Of a stretch of 54,025 nt of DNA, positions 1 through 8,917 are shown one piece after another. The stretch is from an uncultured Lachnospiraceae bacterium. Its GTDB lineage: Bacteria; Bacillota; Clostridia; Lachnospirales; Lachnospiraceae. A program made the position numbers and the translations under genes. Position 1 is the stretch's first letter; each line of letters begins with the position of its first letter. The notes under the pieces are model-generated. The model searched no databases, was not told where the DNA came from, and worked only from the letters and a program-made list of their open reading frames with translations. The stretch lies in NCBI GenBank assembly GCA_949840465.1, contig CATKXE010000014.1, forward strand, positions 1-54,025. Direction: 5' to 3'.

Positions 1-2983
1 TGTTGATGTCTTTTCCACTTGCAAGCACGTGGTCAACGCCGCCGAATCCGATATCATAAGCCCATCCGTCGCCGCCGAATACCCACTGGGATTTCTTTGC
101 AAGGAAATCTTTTTCCTTCAGAAGCTCTTCCCTTTCCGGGCATCCGCATCCGCATGCTTCTAAGGCAGCTACCAACTTGTCTGTTGCCGCGCCGTTCTCA
201 GCGCCGATGCCATAGGTATCCAAATATTCCTGAGCCGCAGCCTTCACGTCTGCATTGTCTCCGCTTTCCGCAAGCTTCTCAACTTTGACTTTCAGCCTCT
301 CTCTGATGGTATTCTGTGCAAGCAGCATACCATAACCAAACTCTGCATTATCTTCGAACAGGGAGTTACACCATGCCGGCCCTCTTCCCTTTGCATCTAC
401 CGTGTATGGCGTAGACGGTGAAGAGTTGCCCCAGATAGAGGAACATCCTGTTGCGTTTGCAATATACATCCTGTCTCCGAACAACTGTGTGATCAGTTTT
501 GCGTAAGGTGTCTCGCCGCAGCCTGCGCAAGCGCCTGAGAATTCAAGCAATGGCTGTTTGAACTGGCTTCCCTTTACAGTTGCAGGTTTGAATTTTGCTA
601 CGACTTCCGGCTTTACAGGAATCTCTACGCCAAAATCGAAGCCCTTCTGAACCCCAACGTTTGCTTCCATATTTTCCATAACGAGGGCTTTCTCGCCCTT
701 CTTGCCCGGGCAGACATTCGCACAGGAGCCGCATCCTGTACAGTCGAGCGCGGATACGGTGATGGCAAACTTCATCTCCGGCATACCGGTCATCGGCAGG
801 GTCGCCTGTCCTTCCGGAACCTTTGCAGCCTCTTCCTCTGTTAATGCAACCGGACGGATAACAGCGTGCGGACATACATATGCGCAGCGGTTACACTGGA
901 TACAGTTCTCCGGCTTCCAGATCGGGATATCTACCGCGATGCCGCGCTTCTCGTATGCGGAGGAGCCGGACGGGGTAGAACCGTCTACATAATCCCTGAA
1001 TGCAGATACCGGGAGGGAATTTCCTTCCTGGGCATTCACCTTTGCCTGGATATTCTTTACAAAATCTACGACGTCTTTTCTTCCATCCTCGCTGACGTGC
1101 GGAGTGGTAAGCCCTTCGTCGGCAGCGTCCTTCCAGCTGTCCGGAACTGCTACTTCTACGACCTGCTTCGCGCCTGCGTCGATAGCGTCATAGTTCATCT
1201 GAACGATCTTGTCGCCCTTTCTTCCGTAGGTAGCCTTTGCAGCTTTCTTCATCAAATCAATGGCTTCCTCTTCAGGAATGATCGCTGCCAGCTTGAAGAA
1301 TGCAGACTGCAATACGGTATTGATACGTCCGCCAAGTCCGATCTCCTTGCCGATCCTGATACCGTCGATGGTGTAGAACCTGATGCCGTGGTTTGCGATA
1401 AATGCCTTCACCTGTCCCGGAAGATGCCTGTCCAGGCCTTCTGCATCCCATGGGCAGTTGAGAAGGAATGTTCCGCCGTCAACCAGCTCCTGTACCATGT
1501 TGTACTTGTCAACATAGGACGGATTGTGGCATGCAACAAAGTTGGCCTGACGGATCAGGTAGGTAGACTTAATCGGAGATTTACCAAAACGCAGGTGGGA
1601 CATGGTTACGCCGCCTGATTTCTTGGAGTCATAATCAAAGTAAGCCTGTGCATACATATCTGTATTGTCGCCGATGATCTTGATGGAGTTCTTGTTCGCA
1701 CCAACAGTACCGTCTGCGCCAAGTCCCCAGAACTTGCAGTTGATGGTTCCCTCCGGCGTGGTAACCAGCGGAGCGCCTTCGTCCAGTGACAGATGTGTCA
1801 CGTCATCTTCGATGCCGATGGTAAACATCTTCTTCTCTGTGTTCTTAAATACTGCAACGATCTGTGCCGGTGTGGTATCCTTTGAACCCAGTCCGTAACG
1901 TCCTGAGAGAATCGGAACTGCATCAAACTTAGTGCCCTTTAACGCTGCAACAACATCCAGGTACAGCGGTTCGCCAAGGGAGCCGGGCTCTTTGGTTCTG
2001 TCAAGGACAGAGATGGTCTTCACGGAATCCGGAATTGCATCAATCAGCGCCTGTACACAGAACGGCCTGTACAGACGTACCTTCACTACGCCGACCTTCT
2101 CGCCTGCTTTCACCATATAATCAATGGTCTCCTCAATCGTATCACATACGGACCCCATTGCAACGATCACGCGCTCTGCATCCGGAGCTCCGTAATAGTT
2201 GAACAGCTTATAATCTGTGCCGATCTTTTCATTGACTTTGTCCATATAATCCTGAACGATTCCGGGAAGGGCGTCATAATATGGATTACAAGCTTCTCTT
2301 GCCTGGAAGAAGATATCCGGGTTCTGGGCGGAACCTCTCTGGCATGGGTGGTTCGGGTTCAGTGCATGCGCACGGAATTCATCAATGGCATCCATATTCA
2401 CCAGATCTTTTAAGTCTTCATAATCCCAGGTCTCAATCTTCTGGATCTCGTGGGAGGTCCTGAATCCATCAAAGAAATTGATGAACGGAATCTTGCCTTC
2501 GAGTGCTGCACAGTGAGCAACGGCTGTCAGATCCATAACTTCCTGTACGCTGGACTCGCAGAGCATTGCCGCGCCTGTCTGGCGGCATGCATATACGTCA
2601 GAGTGATCTCCGAAGATGGAGAGCGCATGGCTCGCGATTGCACGGGCGGATACATTGAACACGCCCGGAAGCTGTTCGCCTGCCACTTTGTACAGGTTAG
2701 GAATCATAAGAAGTAATCCCTGTGATGCTGTAAATGTTGTTGTCAAAGCTCCTGCGGATAAGGAACCATGCACAGCCCCGGCTGCACCTGCCTCGGACTG
2801 CATCTCTGTTACCTGAACAGTCTGTCCAAAGATATTCTCTCTCCCTTCGGTAGCCCATTCATCAACATGTTCAGGCATAACAGATGATGGGGTGATGGGG
2901 TAAATCGCTGCAACTTCCGTATACGCGTAGGAAACATGAGCTGCGGCCTGATTACCATCCATGGTCTTCATTTTTCTTGCCAT
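1..2983 (-). CDS. nifJ: Pyruvate:ferredoxin (flavodoxin) oxidoreductase, 3' end outside window
   Basis: This enzyme oxidises pyruvate with CoA to acetyl-CoA and CO2 and reduces ferredoxin, a central step of anaerobic fermentation in the cytoplasm. About 994 residues are present; single-chain enzymes of this family have about 1175, so roughly the last 180 are missing beyond base 1. Two ferredoxin-type 4Fe-4S motifs are readable, CIQCNRCAYVCP near residue 693 and CTGCGSCANVCP near residue 744, and the thiamine-diphosphate region GCGETPYAKLITQLFGD lies near residue 820. The start MARKMKTMDGNQAA is fixed by an AAGGAGGAG ribosome binding site 7-8 bases upstream. It has its own promoter and lies on the same strand, 154 bp downstream of jetC, so some read-through is possible. 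No frameshift was seen. Confidence 0.97.
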   Translation of the reverse strand, partial: MARKMKTMDGNQAAAHVSYAYTEVAAIYPITPSSVMPEHVDEWATEGRENIFGQTVQVTEMQSEAGAAGAVHGSLSAGALTTTFTASQGLLLMIPNLYKVAGEQLPGVFNVSARAIASHALSIFGDHSDVYACRQTGAAMLCESSVQEVMDLTAVAHCAALEGKIPFINFFDGFRTSHEIQKIETWDYEDLKDLVNMDAIDEFRAHALNPNHPCQRGSAQNPDIFFQAREACNPYYDALPGIVQDYMDKVNEKIGTDYKLFNYYGAPDAERVIVAMGSVCDTIEETIDYMVKAGEKVGVVKVRLYRPFCVQALIDAIPDSVKTISVLDRTKEPGSLGEPLYLDVVAALKGTKFDAVPILSGRYGLGSKDTTPAQIVAVFKNTEKKMFTIGIEDDVTHLSLDEGAPLVTTPEGTINCKFWGLGADGTVGANKNSIKIIGDNTDMYAQAYFDYDSKKSGGVTMSHLRFGKSPIKSTYLIRQANFVACHNPSYVDKYNMVQELVDGGTFLLNCPWDAEGLDRHLPGQVKAFIANHGIRFYTIDGIRIGKEIGLGGRINTVLQSAFFKLAAIIPEEEAIDLMKKAAKATYGRKGDKIVQMNYDAIDAGAKQVVEVAVPDSWKDAADEGLTTPHVSEDGRKDVVDFVKNIQAKVNAQEGNSLPVSAFRDYVDGSTPSGSSAYEKRGIAVDIPIWKPENCIQCNRCAYVCPHAVIRPVALTEEEAAKVPEGQATLPMTGMPEMKFAITVSALDCTGCGSCANVCPGKKGEKALVMENMEANVGVQKGFDFGVEIPVKPEVVAKFKPATVKGSQFKQPLLEFSGACAGCGETPYAKLITQLFGDRMYIANATGCSSIWGNSSPSTPYTVDAKGRGPAWCNSLFEDNAEFGYGMLLAQNTIRERLKVKVEKLAESGDNADVKAAAQEYLDTYGIGAENGAATDKLVAALEACGCGCPEREELLKEKDFLAKKSQWVFGGDGWAYDIGFGGVDHVLASGKDIN

Positions 2984-3035
2984 TGTTTGCTCCTCCTTAA
3001 TTTGTACATTGTAAAATAAATTCACATGTACTTTC

Positions 3036-3064
3036 ATTATATCGCCAAAATTTGTAAAAGTCTA
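3036..3064 (-). promoter_or_regulatory. Probable sigma-A promoter of nifJ
   Basis: On the minus strand a perfect -10 TATAAT (3036-3041) lies 17 bp from a -35-like TAGACT (3059-3064), about 50 bp upstream of the nifJ start codon. This suggests nifJ is transcribed independently of jetC. Confidence 0.7.
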
Positions 3065-3137
3065 TAGAAAGGATACGGATTTTTTGTTTATTTTTTGGTA
3101 CATCGTTCAAATGGATCCTTCCCCTTTGGGCCGCCCC

Positions 3138-6100
3138 TTAATTTTCTCCGCTTACATCCTCACCCTGCTTTATCCCTTCCGTCATTTCCAGATAATTTCC
3201 CTTGTCAATATGCATCATAGAAATCTGATTCTGATGCCTGCGGAATCCGTAAACACTGTCCACATTGCGGATCAGCGACTGCAGGCGTTCGTCCGGCACG
3301 CAGACGATCAGCTGTAGTTCCAGCTCCCTTGCATAGCGCAGGCACACCTCGCTGCGCTCCTTGTCCATCTTGGAAAACGCCTCGTCAAGAAGCACAAGGC
3401 GGATTCTGGAATCCCGGCTGCTCTGCTGCATATAGAGCATGGCAAACCCGGCCAGAAGCGCTACATACTTGGGATTCTGCCCTTCTCCGCCGGAATCCCT
3501 TCCAGCCATATCATCCACCCCATTCTTCCTCACATTGCCCTCTTCATCCACCGCCCGCTCATACATGCTAAACTCCAAATAGTTCCGGTAATCCGCGTAC
3601 CTTTCCATCTCCTGTTTGTGAAGGGATCGCTTCTCGCTTTCTGCATCTCTGGGGGGCATGAATTTTTCCGTGAGTTTTTGTATCTGCGGTTCGTATTTTT
3701 GATAAAATACATCTTCCCCCAGACTTAACTGCCCCTCAAACCCTCCGTCATCCAATACCTTGCTGTCAAGCTCCGGCGCCGTCAGCATTTCGTAAAACTG
3801 GCCGTTTTCGTTCTTAGCCGGCAGAATGTCAATCTGGTATGTGCTGTCCGAAAACCGGATTCCAGACAGCATCCGGTTGATTTCCCGTTTGTGGCGGTAC
3901 GCTGCCCTGATCTCGCCATGGATGGTAGCGATGACATTTTCCCGCAGGGACCGGTACACCAGAAAATATTGATTTTCAAATTCTTCCTTATACTTTGGCT
4001 CATAGTCCCGCCTGAGTTCCTCGAGCAGCCTGTCATACACGTCATTTTCACGTTCCACTCCGGTAAATCCATAGGCCGGGTATTCCCGGTTAAACCGGTT
4101 GCGGGACAGGATCCTCTGTTCCTCCAGCCTTTCCTCCTTCCCTGCAAGCTGCAAAGACAGTTCATGCTGTTTTCTCCGGTATGCGTTTTCTGACTGCGCC
4201 CGCAAGTGTTCCTTCACCTCAAAAAGCAATGCTTCATCGGGGCAAAATCCCTCCATAAGCCCTGACAGCCTTTCCTGAAAATCTGCAAACTCCTTTTGAG
4301 CCGCGCGGAAATCCCCTTCACGGCTGATCCGCTCTTTATGAACCTGCTCCTGCTTTCGGGAGCGTTCTGCAATCCCCTGTTCCAGTACTTCTTTTTTCTC
4401 CGTAAGCTCCGCGGCCAGTGTCCCGTCCTCCAGCTCTCTGAGTTCCCGTTGAAGCTCATCCTGCTTATTTTGATAAACTTCCAATTCCTTAGAAGCCTGT
4501 GAGAGCTGTACAAGCTGCTCCGTATTTTGGTGAAGCTGTTCCAAACTCCGGGCGCGGTTCAGCGTTTCGCGCATCTGGATATCCGCAATCTGCCTCTGCT
4601 CCAGTTCATAGATTTCCTCTTCCAGTTCCTTCAGCTTTGCTTTGGATACCCTTGTCCCGATACACGCGTAGCGTGTGTAGTCGTCCTTACGCAAATGCCG
4701 GAAAATAGAATTGCTGTAGGAGTAACAGTCCGCCGTCACGCCGTCTCGCACGTCATGAAGCTCTTCCACAGTCTCACATTTACAGATCCTTCCCAGATAC
4801 CGCTTCAGGCACATTTCCACATAAGGCGCATCTGCCTTTACCGCTTCATATAAAGTATTGCTCTCTGCTTTCGGCGCATCCCTCTTAACCGCGGCAGTAT
4901 TGATCAGATCGATATCCTCGTATTCCTTCCGTTTCATCCTGCGGAAAATCCGTGCCGCATCCAAAGCATACCGGGGTTCTACAATCAGGCTGCGCTTGAT
5001 GCGCCCAAGCCTTCCCTCAATGGCGTCCTTCCATTTTTCGTCCGTAATATCAAATAAATCCCCAAAAATTTCTACATGGACCGTCCGTCCATACTGGCTG
5101 CTTAATTCACTCTGTAACTGCGCCCTTGCGCTTTTAAGTTCTTTTTTGTAAGGCTTGCGGTCATGCTTTAAATCCTCCGCCGTTTCCTTTTTCTCATTCA
5201 AAGCCCTTGCCGTGCTGCGGATACTGTCGTTTAAATCCACCAATTCTTCCCCGATGGTTTCAAGGGCAGCCAATAGCCCTCCCCGCAGCCTGCAAAGCGC
5301 AGCGGCCGACACCTGCCCGTCCAAAATTTCTTCCAGGCATTGCAGTGTGGGATTGCTGATATAACTGCTGATCTCCTCATCCCTTTCCCATTCCTTCAGG
5401 CCGCGCAGGATTTCCCGCCACTGTCTGGAATTTCCCTGAATCAGCCTGATGGTGGTGTCCAGTTCCTCTAACTCCTTTTTCTTCACGCCATAATCACTGG
5501 CGTGGAGTTTTGCCTTTATCTCGATTAATTCCTCCGTTTTATCGGCTTTCTCTGCATCCAGTATCTGATATCGCTTTTCCAGTTCAGAAATCTTTTCGGC
5601 AATCCCGTCCAGATCCGCTTTCTTCGCTTCCAGCCGTATTTTACAGCCCTCAATCTCCACGATCCTGAGGATTGCTTCCGTACGAAGCCGGTCTGCCCGG
5701 ATCCGGGAGAGTTCCTGATCTGCACTGTGCACCTCCTCCAGGATCCCGATCCTGTGTTCCAGGTCGTCAATCTTTTCCCTGATCTCACGATAAGCCCCCA
5801 GCTGCCTGCTGAGGGCAGAAACCGTATCCTCTTTGCTTCTCGGAAACATATAATCCCGGATAAACTGCCCGATCCCGTCCGCCATCCGAAGCGCAATGGC
5901 GCTCTTCTCCATGGTCATCAGCCTTCCCTGGTCGATATATCCGAAAATGGAATCATACAGGACATTGAGATACGCCTCTCGGGAGGGATACATCCGGTTC
6001 ACATCCACCCGGCCCCTGTTGTCCTTTGAACGGCTCCTTAAGTCGATAAGCTTTCGCATCTGGGCAGCCGTGTAGGGCACGCCTGTTTCCGTAAGGTATC

Positions 6101-6524
6101 CGTCCTCTGGTATGGAACCTGAATGGCTGAAAAAATGAAATTTCCTCAGCTCCGCATCCTGCTTTCCCACCTCAAACACCGCGCCGATACAGGTCGTAAT
6201 CCTGCTTCCTGTATCCTCGATCTCCAGCACGATCTGGGAGCAGAAATCTACATTTCCACGGTTCGATGTGCCGTCCTTCTGGGCGCCGCGCAGATAGCTT
6301 AACACACTCCTTTTATTTTTCGCATCATCCGCCGCTTTATTCAAAAATGCTGCGGACACACTGCCATAGAGAATGACCTGGATGGCGTCCATGACTGTGG
6401 ATTTCCCGGAGCCGCTTTTCCCACTGAACAAATTCACGTATTCGTGGAATTCCATCACTTTATGGCTGATACCGCCCCAGTTGTTGAGCAGCATCCGCCG
6501 AAATAATTTCTTTGATTGTTTCAT
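3138..6524 (-). CDS. jetC: JetC-like SMC/MukB-type ATPase (Wadjet or MksB family)
   Basis: This is a large SMC-like ATPase of 1128 residues, the motor subunit of MukBEF-related Wadjet/Mks complexes that extrude DNA loops and restrict plasmids. The N-terminus has the MukB-like LLNNWGGI segment and a Walker A motif GKSGSGKS at residues 35-42. The middle is Glu/Lys/Arg-rich coiled coil interrupted by a hinge-like segment. The C-terminus has the ABC signature SGGEGQ and the Walker B motif LVLLDEAF. The start overlaps the end of jetB by 65 bp and is preceded by GGAGGAG, so the two are translationally linked. The next gene downstream is nifJ, not the TOPRIM nuclease JetD that normally completes a Wadjet operon. 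Alternatively it is a housekeeping MksB-like condensin. Confidence 0.88.
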   Translation of the reverse strand: MKQSKKLFRRMLLNNWGGISHKVMEFHEYVNLFSGKSGSGKSTVMDAIQVILYGSVSAAFLNKAADDAKNKRSVLSYLRGAQKDGTSNRGNVDFCSQIVLEIEDTGSRITTCIGAVFEVGKQDAELRKFHFFSHSGSIPEDGYLTETGVPYTAAQMRKLIDLRSRSKDNRGRVDVNRMYPSREAYLNVLYDSIFGYIDQGRLMTMEKSAIALRMADGIGQFIRDYMFPRSKEDTVSALSRQLGAYREIREKIDDLEHRIGILEEVHSADQELSRIRADRLRTEAILRIVEIEGCKIRLEAKKADLDGIAEKISELEKRYQILDAEKADKTEELIEIKAKLHASDYGVKKKELEELDTTIRLIQGNSRQWREILRGLKEWERDEEISSYISNPTLQCLEEILDGQVSAAALCRLRGGLLAALETIGEELVDLNDSIRSTARALNEKKETAEDLKHDRKPYKKELKSARAQLQSELSSQYGRTVHVEIFGDLFDITDEKWKDAIEGRLGRIKRSLIVEPRYALDAARIFRRMKRKEYEDIDLINTAAVKRDAPKAESNTLYEAVKADAPYVEMCLKRYLGRICKCETVEELHDVRDGVTADCYSYSNSIFRHLRKDDYTRYACIGTRVSKAKLKELEEEIYELEQRQIADIQMRETLNRARSLEQLHQNTEQLVQLSQASKELEVYQNKQDELQRELRELEDGTLAAELTEKKEVLEQGIAERSRKQEQVHKERISREGDFRAAQKEFADFQERLSGLMEGFCPDEALLFEVKEHLRAQSENAYRRKQHELSLQLAGKEERLEEQRILSRNRFNREYPAYGFTGVERENDVYDRLLEELRRDYEPKYKEEFENQYFLVYRSLRENVIATIHGEIRAAYRHKREINRMLSGIRFSDSTYQIDILPAKNENGQFYEMLTAPELDSKVLDDGGFEGQLSLGEDVFYQKYEPQIQKLTEKFMPPRDAESEKRSLHKQEMERYADYRNYLEFSMYERAVDEEGNVRKNGVDDMAGRDSGGEGQNPKYVALLAGFAMLYMQQSSRDSRIRLVLLDEAFSKMDKERSEVCLRYARELELQLIVCVPDERLQSLIRNVDSVYGFRRHQNQISMMHIDKGNYLEMTEGIKQGEDVSGEN

Positions 6525-7119
6525 CCTCCGTGTTCTCCTCCCTGTACTCCTCTATCAGCTGGTTCATGTCCGCTGCACTGACATAGATCAGAAGCGTGCT
6601 GTACAAATAGATCGGTGTCTCGTCCTTTACGTCCCGGACCGCCCCCGGAAGCTCGATCATCTGGTGCCTGCTCATGAGGTACAGCGCTTCCCGCCACTCT
6701 GCAGCGTTAAGTTTCCGGTTCAAAAGACCGGTATTTGCCCCGTATTCCCTGATTTCTCCCAGATTCGTCACCGTAGCGTTCAGCCCTTCCCCCAGGATTT
6801 TGTCACGGTAGATCATGCGCACGAGCAGGATAATCATCGTTGTAGTCATGCTGAATTTCTCCGTCTCTGCCCCTTCCCCCTTCAACCGGAAAATATGCTC
6901 CTGAGGATCATGCTCCATCTCACATCCGATCACCGAAAGGTAATTTCCGATAAATTCCCTGTGCCGGATACACGTCTCATAGTCCGGATTATCCCGGGGC
7001 GCCAATGTAACCGGGTCGTACCGCATCTGTAAAATACAGGTCTGCCGGAATAATCTGGAAATCGTCTTTTTCAGATTTTCCGCCTCATTTACGGATAACT
7101 GTTCCATATATGTATTCAT
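6460..7119 (-). CDS. jetB: JetB-like (MukE-type, DUF4194 family) subunit
   Basis: This small acidic protein of 219 residues sits between JetA and JetC, the position and size of the MukE-like winged-helix subunit JetB that bridges the kleisin and the SMC ATPase. Features consistent with the family are a central TTTMIILLVRMIYRDK helix, a LNRKLNAAEWREALYLM segment, and a charged C-terminus ending near ISADAAQQLGRYQP. I chose MNTYMEQ as the start because GGAAAGGAAA lies just upstream; an in-frame methionine six codons earlier (7137) has no better site. It starts 34 bp after the jetA stop and its end overlaps jetC. The call rests partly on gene order. Confidence 0.78.
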   Translation of the reverse strand: MNTYMEQLSVNEAENLKKTISRLFRQTCILQMRYDPVTLAPRDNPDYETCIRHREFIGNYLSVIGCEMEHDPQEHIFRLKGEGAETEKFSMTTTMIILLVRMIYRDKILGEGLNATVTNLGEIREYGANTGLLNRKLNAAEWREALYLMSRHQMIELPGAVRDVKDETPIYLYSTLLIYVSAADMNQLIEEYREENTEDETIKEIISADAAQQLGRYQP

Positions 7120-7153
7120 TTCTGATTTCCTTTCCAATGTTTTACCCGGCCAT

Positions 7154-8620
7154 TCATTCCTGAATGGTCAGTGCAGAGAAACGATACCCATCCTCACTCT
7201 CTACCTCCCGCCCAAGAGTAATCTTCCTGCTATGATCCGCAGTCTCGGCTGCATCCTGCCATATGAAAAACAGTTTTTCCAGATCTTCCACAGAATGCAC
7301 CGTATCCTCTGTCACGGTAAAGACGCCGTTTTTCTCATTTTGTCTGTAAAACTCTGCAATCTCCTTCCCCGTATAAAGAGGCTTTAATACAAATTCATCC
7401 AACGCTTCGGAACGTTCTTCTCCCTGCTCTACAGCCTGTGGGGAAAATTCCGTCTTTTTTATATTTCTGGGCCTTGTCAGGCTCTGCCCCGACACTGCCC
7501 GGAAAGGTTCGGTCAGCTCCATCCGGCCGGAAAGCTTTTCAAGGATTTCCTGGCGTTTTTGGCTTTTGCCCAGCAGCTTTACAAGCGTCACCGTGGGATC
7601 CTCCTCCATGGCTCCCTCCATCAGGATATATCGGATTCTTGCCGCCGCCCGGCTGGCAAACAGGGTTTTCTGTTCGATCAGTTTGTTATACCTGCGCTCT
7701 ACCGCATCAAATTCCCGCTCAATCTGAAAGATAAGGTTCATAGCCTCATCACAGATCTGTATGGCACGCTCCAGACGGCGGTACTGGATTCCGGCTCCTG
7801 CCGTCCCTGTTCTTTTGATTTCCGCATCCATTCCCTGCGCTTCGTCCTCATGCGGCATTCCCGGATGATACAGCCTGATCTTTTGCTCCGTCAATTCCAG
7901 CTTCCGCGCCTCGTTTTCCGTCAGATTCCGGTCTATCAATTCCCTGACTGCCTCCTTGTAACGGTAAAAACTGTCCGTCGTGGTGAGAATCGCATATTTC
8001 CTGCTCTCACTGTTATTCATTTCTTTCACCAGCACTTCCTGAATGCCGAGGAAGCTTCTCTGTCTGGACAATTCATCAAAATATCCCCGCATTCCTTCCT
8101 GCATGTTGGAAAGCATCCGCAAAAGAGATCGGGAAGCCTGAATTGCGCTTTTTAAGATCGCATTGTTCTTTTCCCTGTCGGAACTATAGGTATACAGATA
8201 ACTATAGACCGCCAGTACGCTCTCCCTCTCCCGGGCGCTGTCTTCACTGTGCAGCCTGCCAAACAGTTCCACAAACAGCTGGCTGTATTCTGGAAAGGAC
8301 ACCACATAGCTGTCCAGCGTTTCGTCATAATCCCGTTTCAGCCATCCCCAGTGTTCCAGGTGTTTCAGGCAGACGGAAGCCATATTGCTTCTGGTCAGAA
8401 GTTCTCCTTCCTCGTCAAACTGTTCCTCGCTCCAGCTGACCGTCTCCTCTGCGATCAGCTCATTCATAACCATGCGGCACTCACGCTCTGTAAGCCCAAG
8501 CAAAGAATAAGACCTGCCCGACTCCTCGTAGATTGCCGCCAGAAACCGCTGGTAATAGTCCATATATTTACTTGCAAAAAGCTTATAGAATTCTTGTGGA
8601 ATCTTACTGTTTAAATTCAT
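7154..8620 (-). CDS. jetA: JetA-like (MukF/kleisin-type) subunit
   Basis: This 488-residue protein is the first gene of the operon and matches a Wadjet JetA, the MukF-like kleisin that connects SMC heads and recruits JetB. It is mainly helical, with a winged-helix-like N-terminus (IPQEFYKLFASKYMDYYQ), a long region of charged helices in the middle, and a C-terminal FYRQNEKNGVFTVTEDT segment typical of Gram-positive JetA proteins. The start MNLNSK is supported by AAGGAGA 6 bases upstream; an in-frame extension to 8689 exists but lacks a ribosome site. A well-formed promoter lies about 60 bp upstream. Assignment relies on the combination with the MukB-type ATPase downstream; the sequence alone would be hard to name. 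Confidence 0.78.
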   Translation of the reverse strand: MNLNSKIPQEFYKLFASKYMDYYQRFLAAIYEESGRSYSLLGLTERECRMVMNELIAEETVSWSEEQFDEEGELLTRSNMASVCLKHLEHWGWLKRDYDETLDSYVVSFPEYSQLFVELFGRLHSEDSARERESVLAVYSYLYTYSSDREKNNAILKSAIQASRSLLRMLSNMQEGMRGYFDELSRQRSFLGIQEVLVKEMNNSESRKYAILTTTDSFYRYKEAVRELIDRNLTENEARKLELTEQKIRLYHPGMPHEDEAQGMDAEIKRTGTAGAGIQYRRLERAIQICDEAMNLIFQIEREFDAVERRYNKLIEQKTLFASRAAARIRYILMEGAMEEDPTVTLVKLLGKSQKRQEILEKLSGRMELTEPFRAVSGQSLTRPRNIKKTEFSPQAVEQGEERSEALDEFVLKPLYTGKEIAEFYRQNEKNGVFTVTEDTVHSVEDLEKLFFIWQDAAETADHSRKITLGREVESEDGYRFSALTIQE

Positions 8621-8680
8621 GGAAATCTCCTTATGGATAATCCGAAAGTCTTTATATATTTCAACGCAGCAATAACGTTT

Positions 8681-8709
8681 AGTATACAATATTTATTCCC
8701 TGTATTCAA
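8681..8709 (-). promoter_or_regulatory. Probable promoter of the jetABC operon
   Basis: On the minus strand -35 TTGAAT (8704-8709) and -10 TATACT (8681-8686) are separated by 17 bp, about 60 bp upstream of the jetA start codon. The 297-bp divergent region 8621-8917 otherwise holds the eutH promoter and no gene that I can support. Confidence 0.65.
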
Positions 8710-8773
8710 TGACCCTCTGCTGATTTTTAGAAACTCAAACAATCAGGTCCTAACCATGCAAAGAACTCTCTCC

Positions 8774-8802
8774 TGTACAGGAAACAGGAAACATGTTATA
8801 CT
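8774..8802 (+). promoter_or_regulatory. Probable promoter of the EutH-like gene
   Basis: TGTACA (8774-8779) and TATACT (8797-8802) are spaced 17 bp apart and lie about 115 bp upstream of the ATG at 8918. The -35 matches consensus at four of six positions. Confidence 0.5.
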
Positions 8803-8917
8803 GATGGACAGATTTATGAATAAGGCAGCAGGGAACTATTTGAAAAACGGATGGATCTGTTGGATAAGGAAAGCCGATGTATGCAATGAAATGTCGTTTT
8901 GTTATCAGGAGAATATC

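Noticed and set aside
866..1618. 250-codon open frame on the plus strand
   Set aside because: It lies antisense inside nifJ, has no ribosome site and no recognisable protein character.
8621..8689. N-terminal extension of jetA to 8689
   Set aside because: It would place the start on the predicted -10 box, and the AAGGAGA site clearly serves the ATG at 8620.
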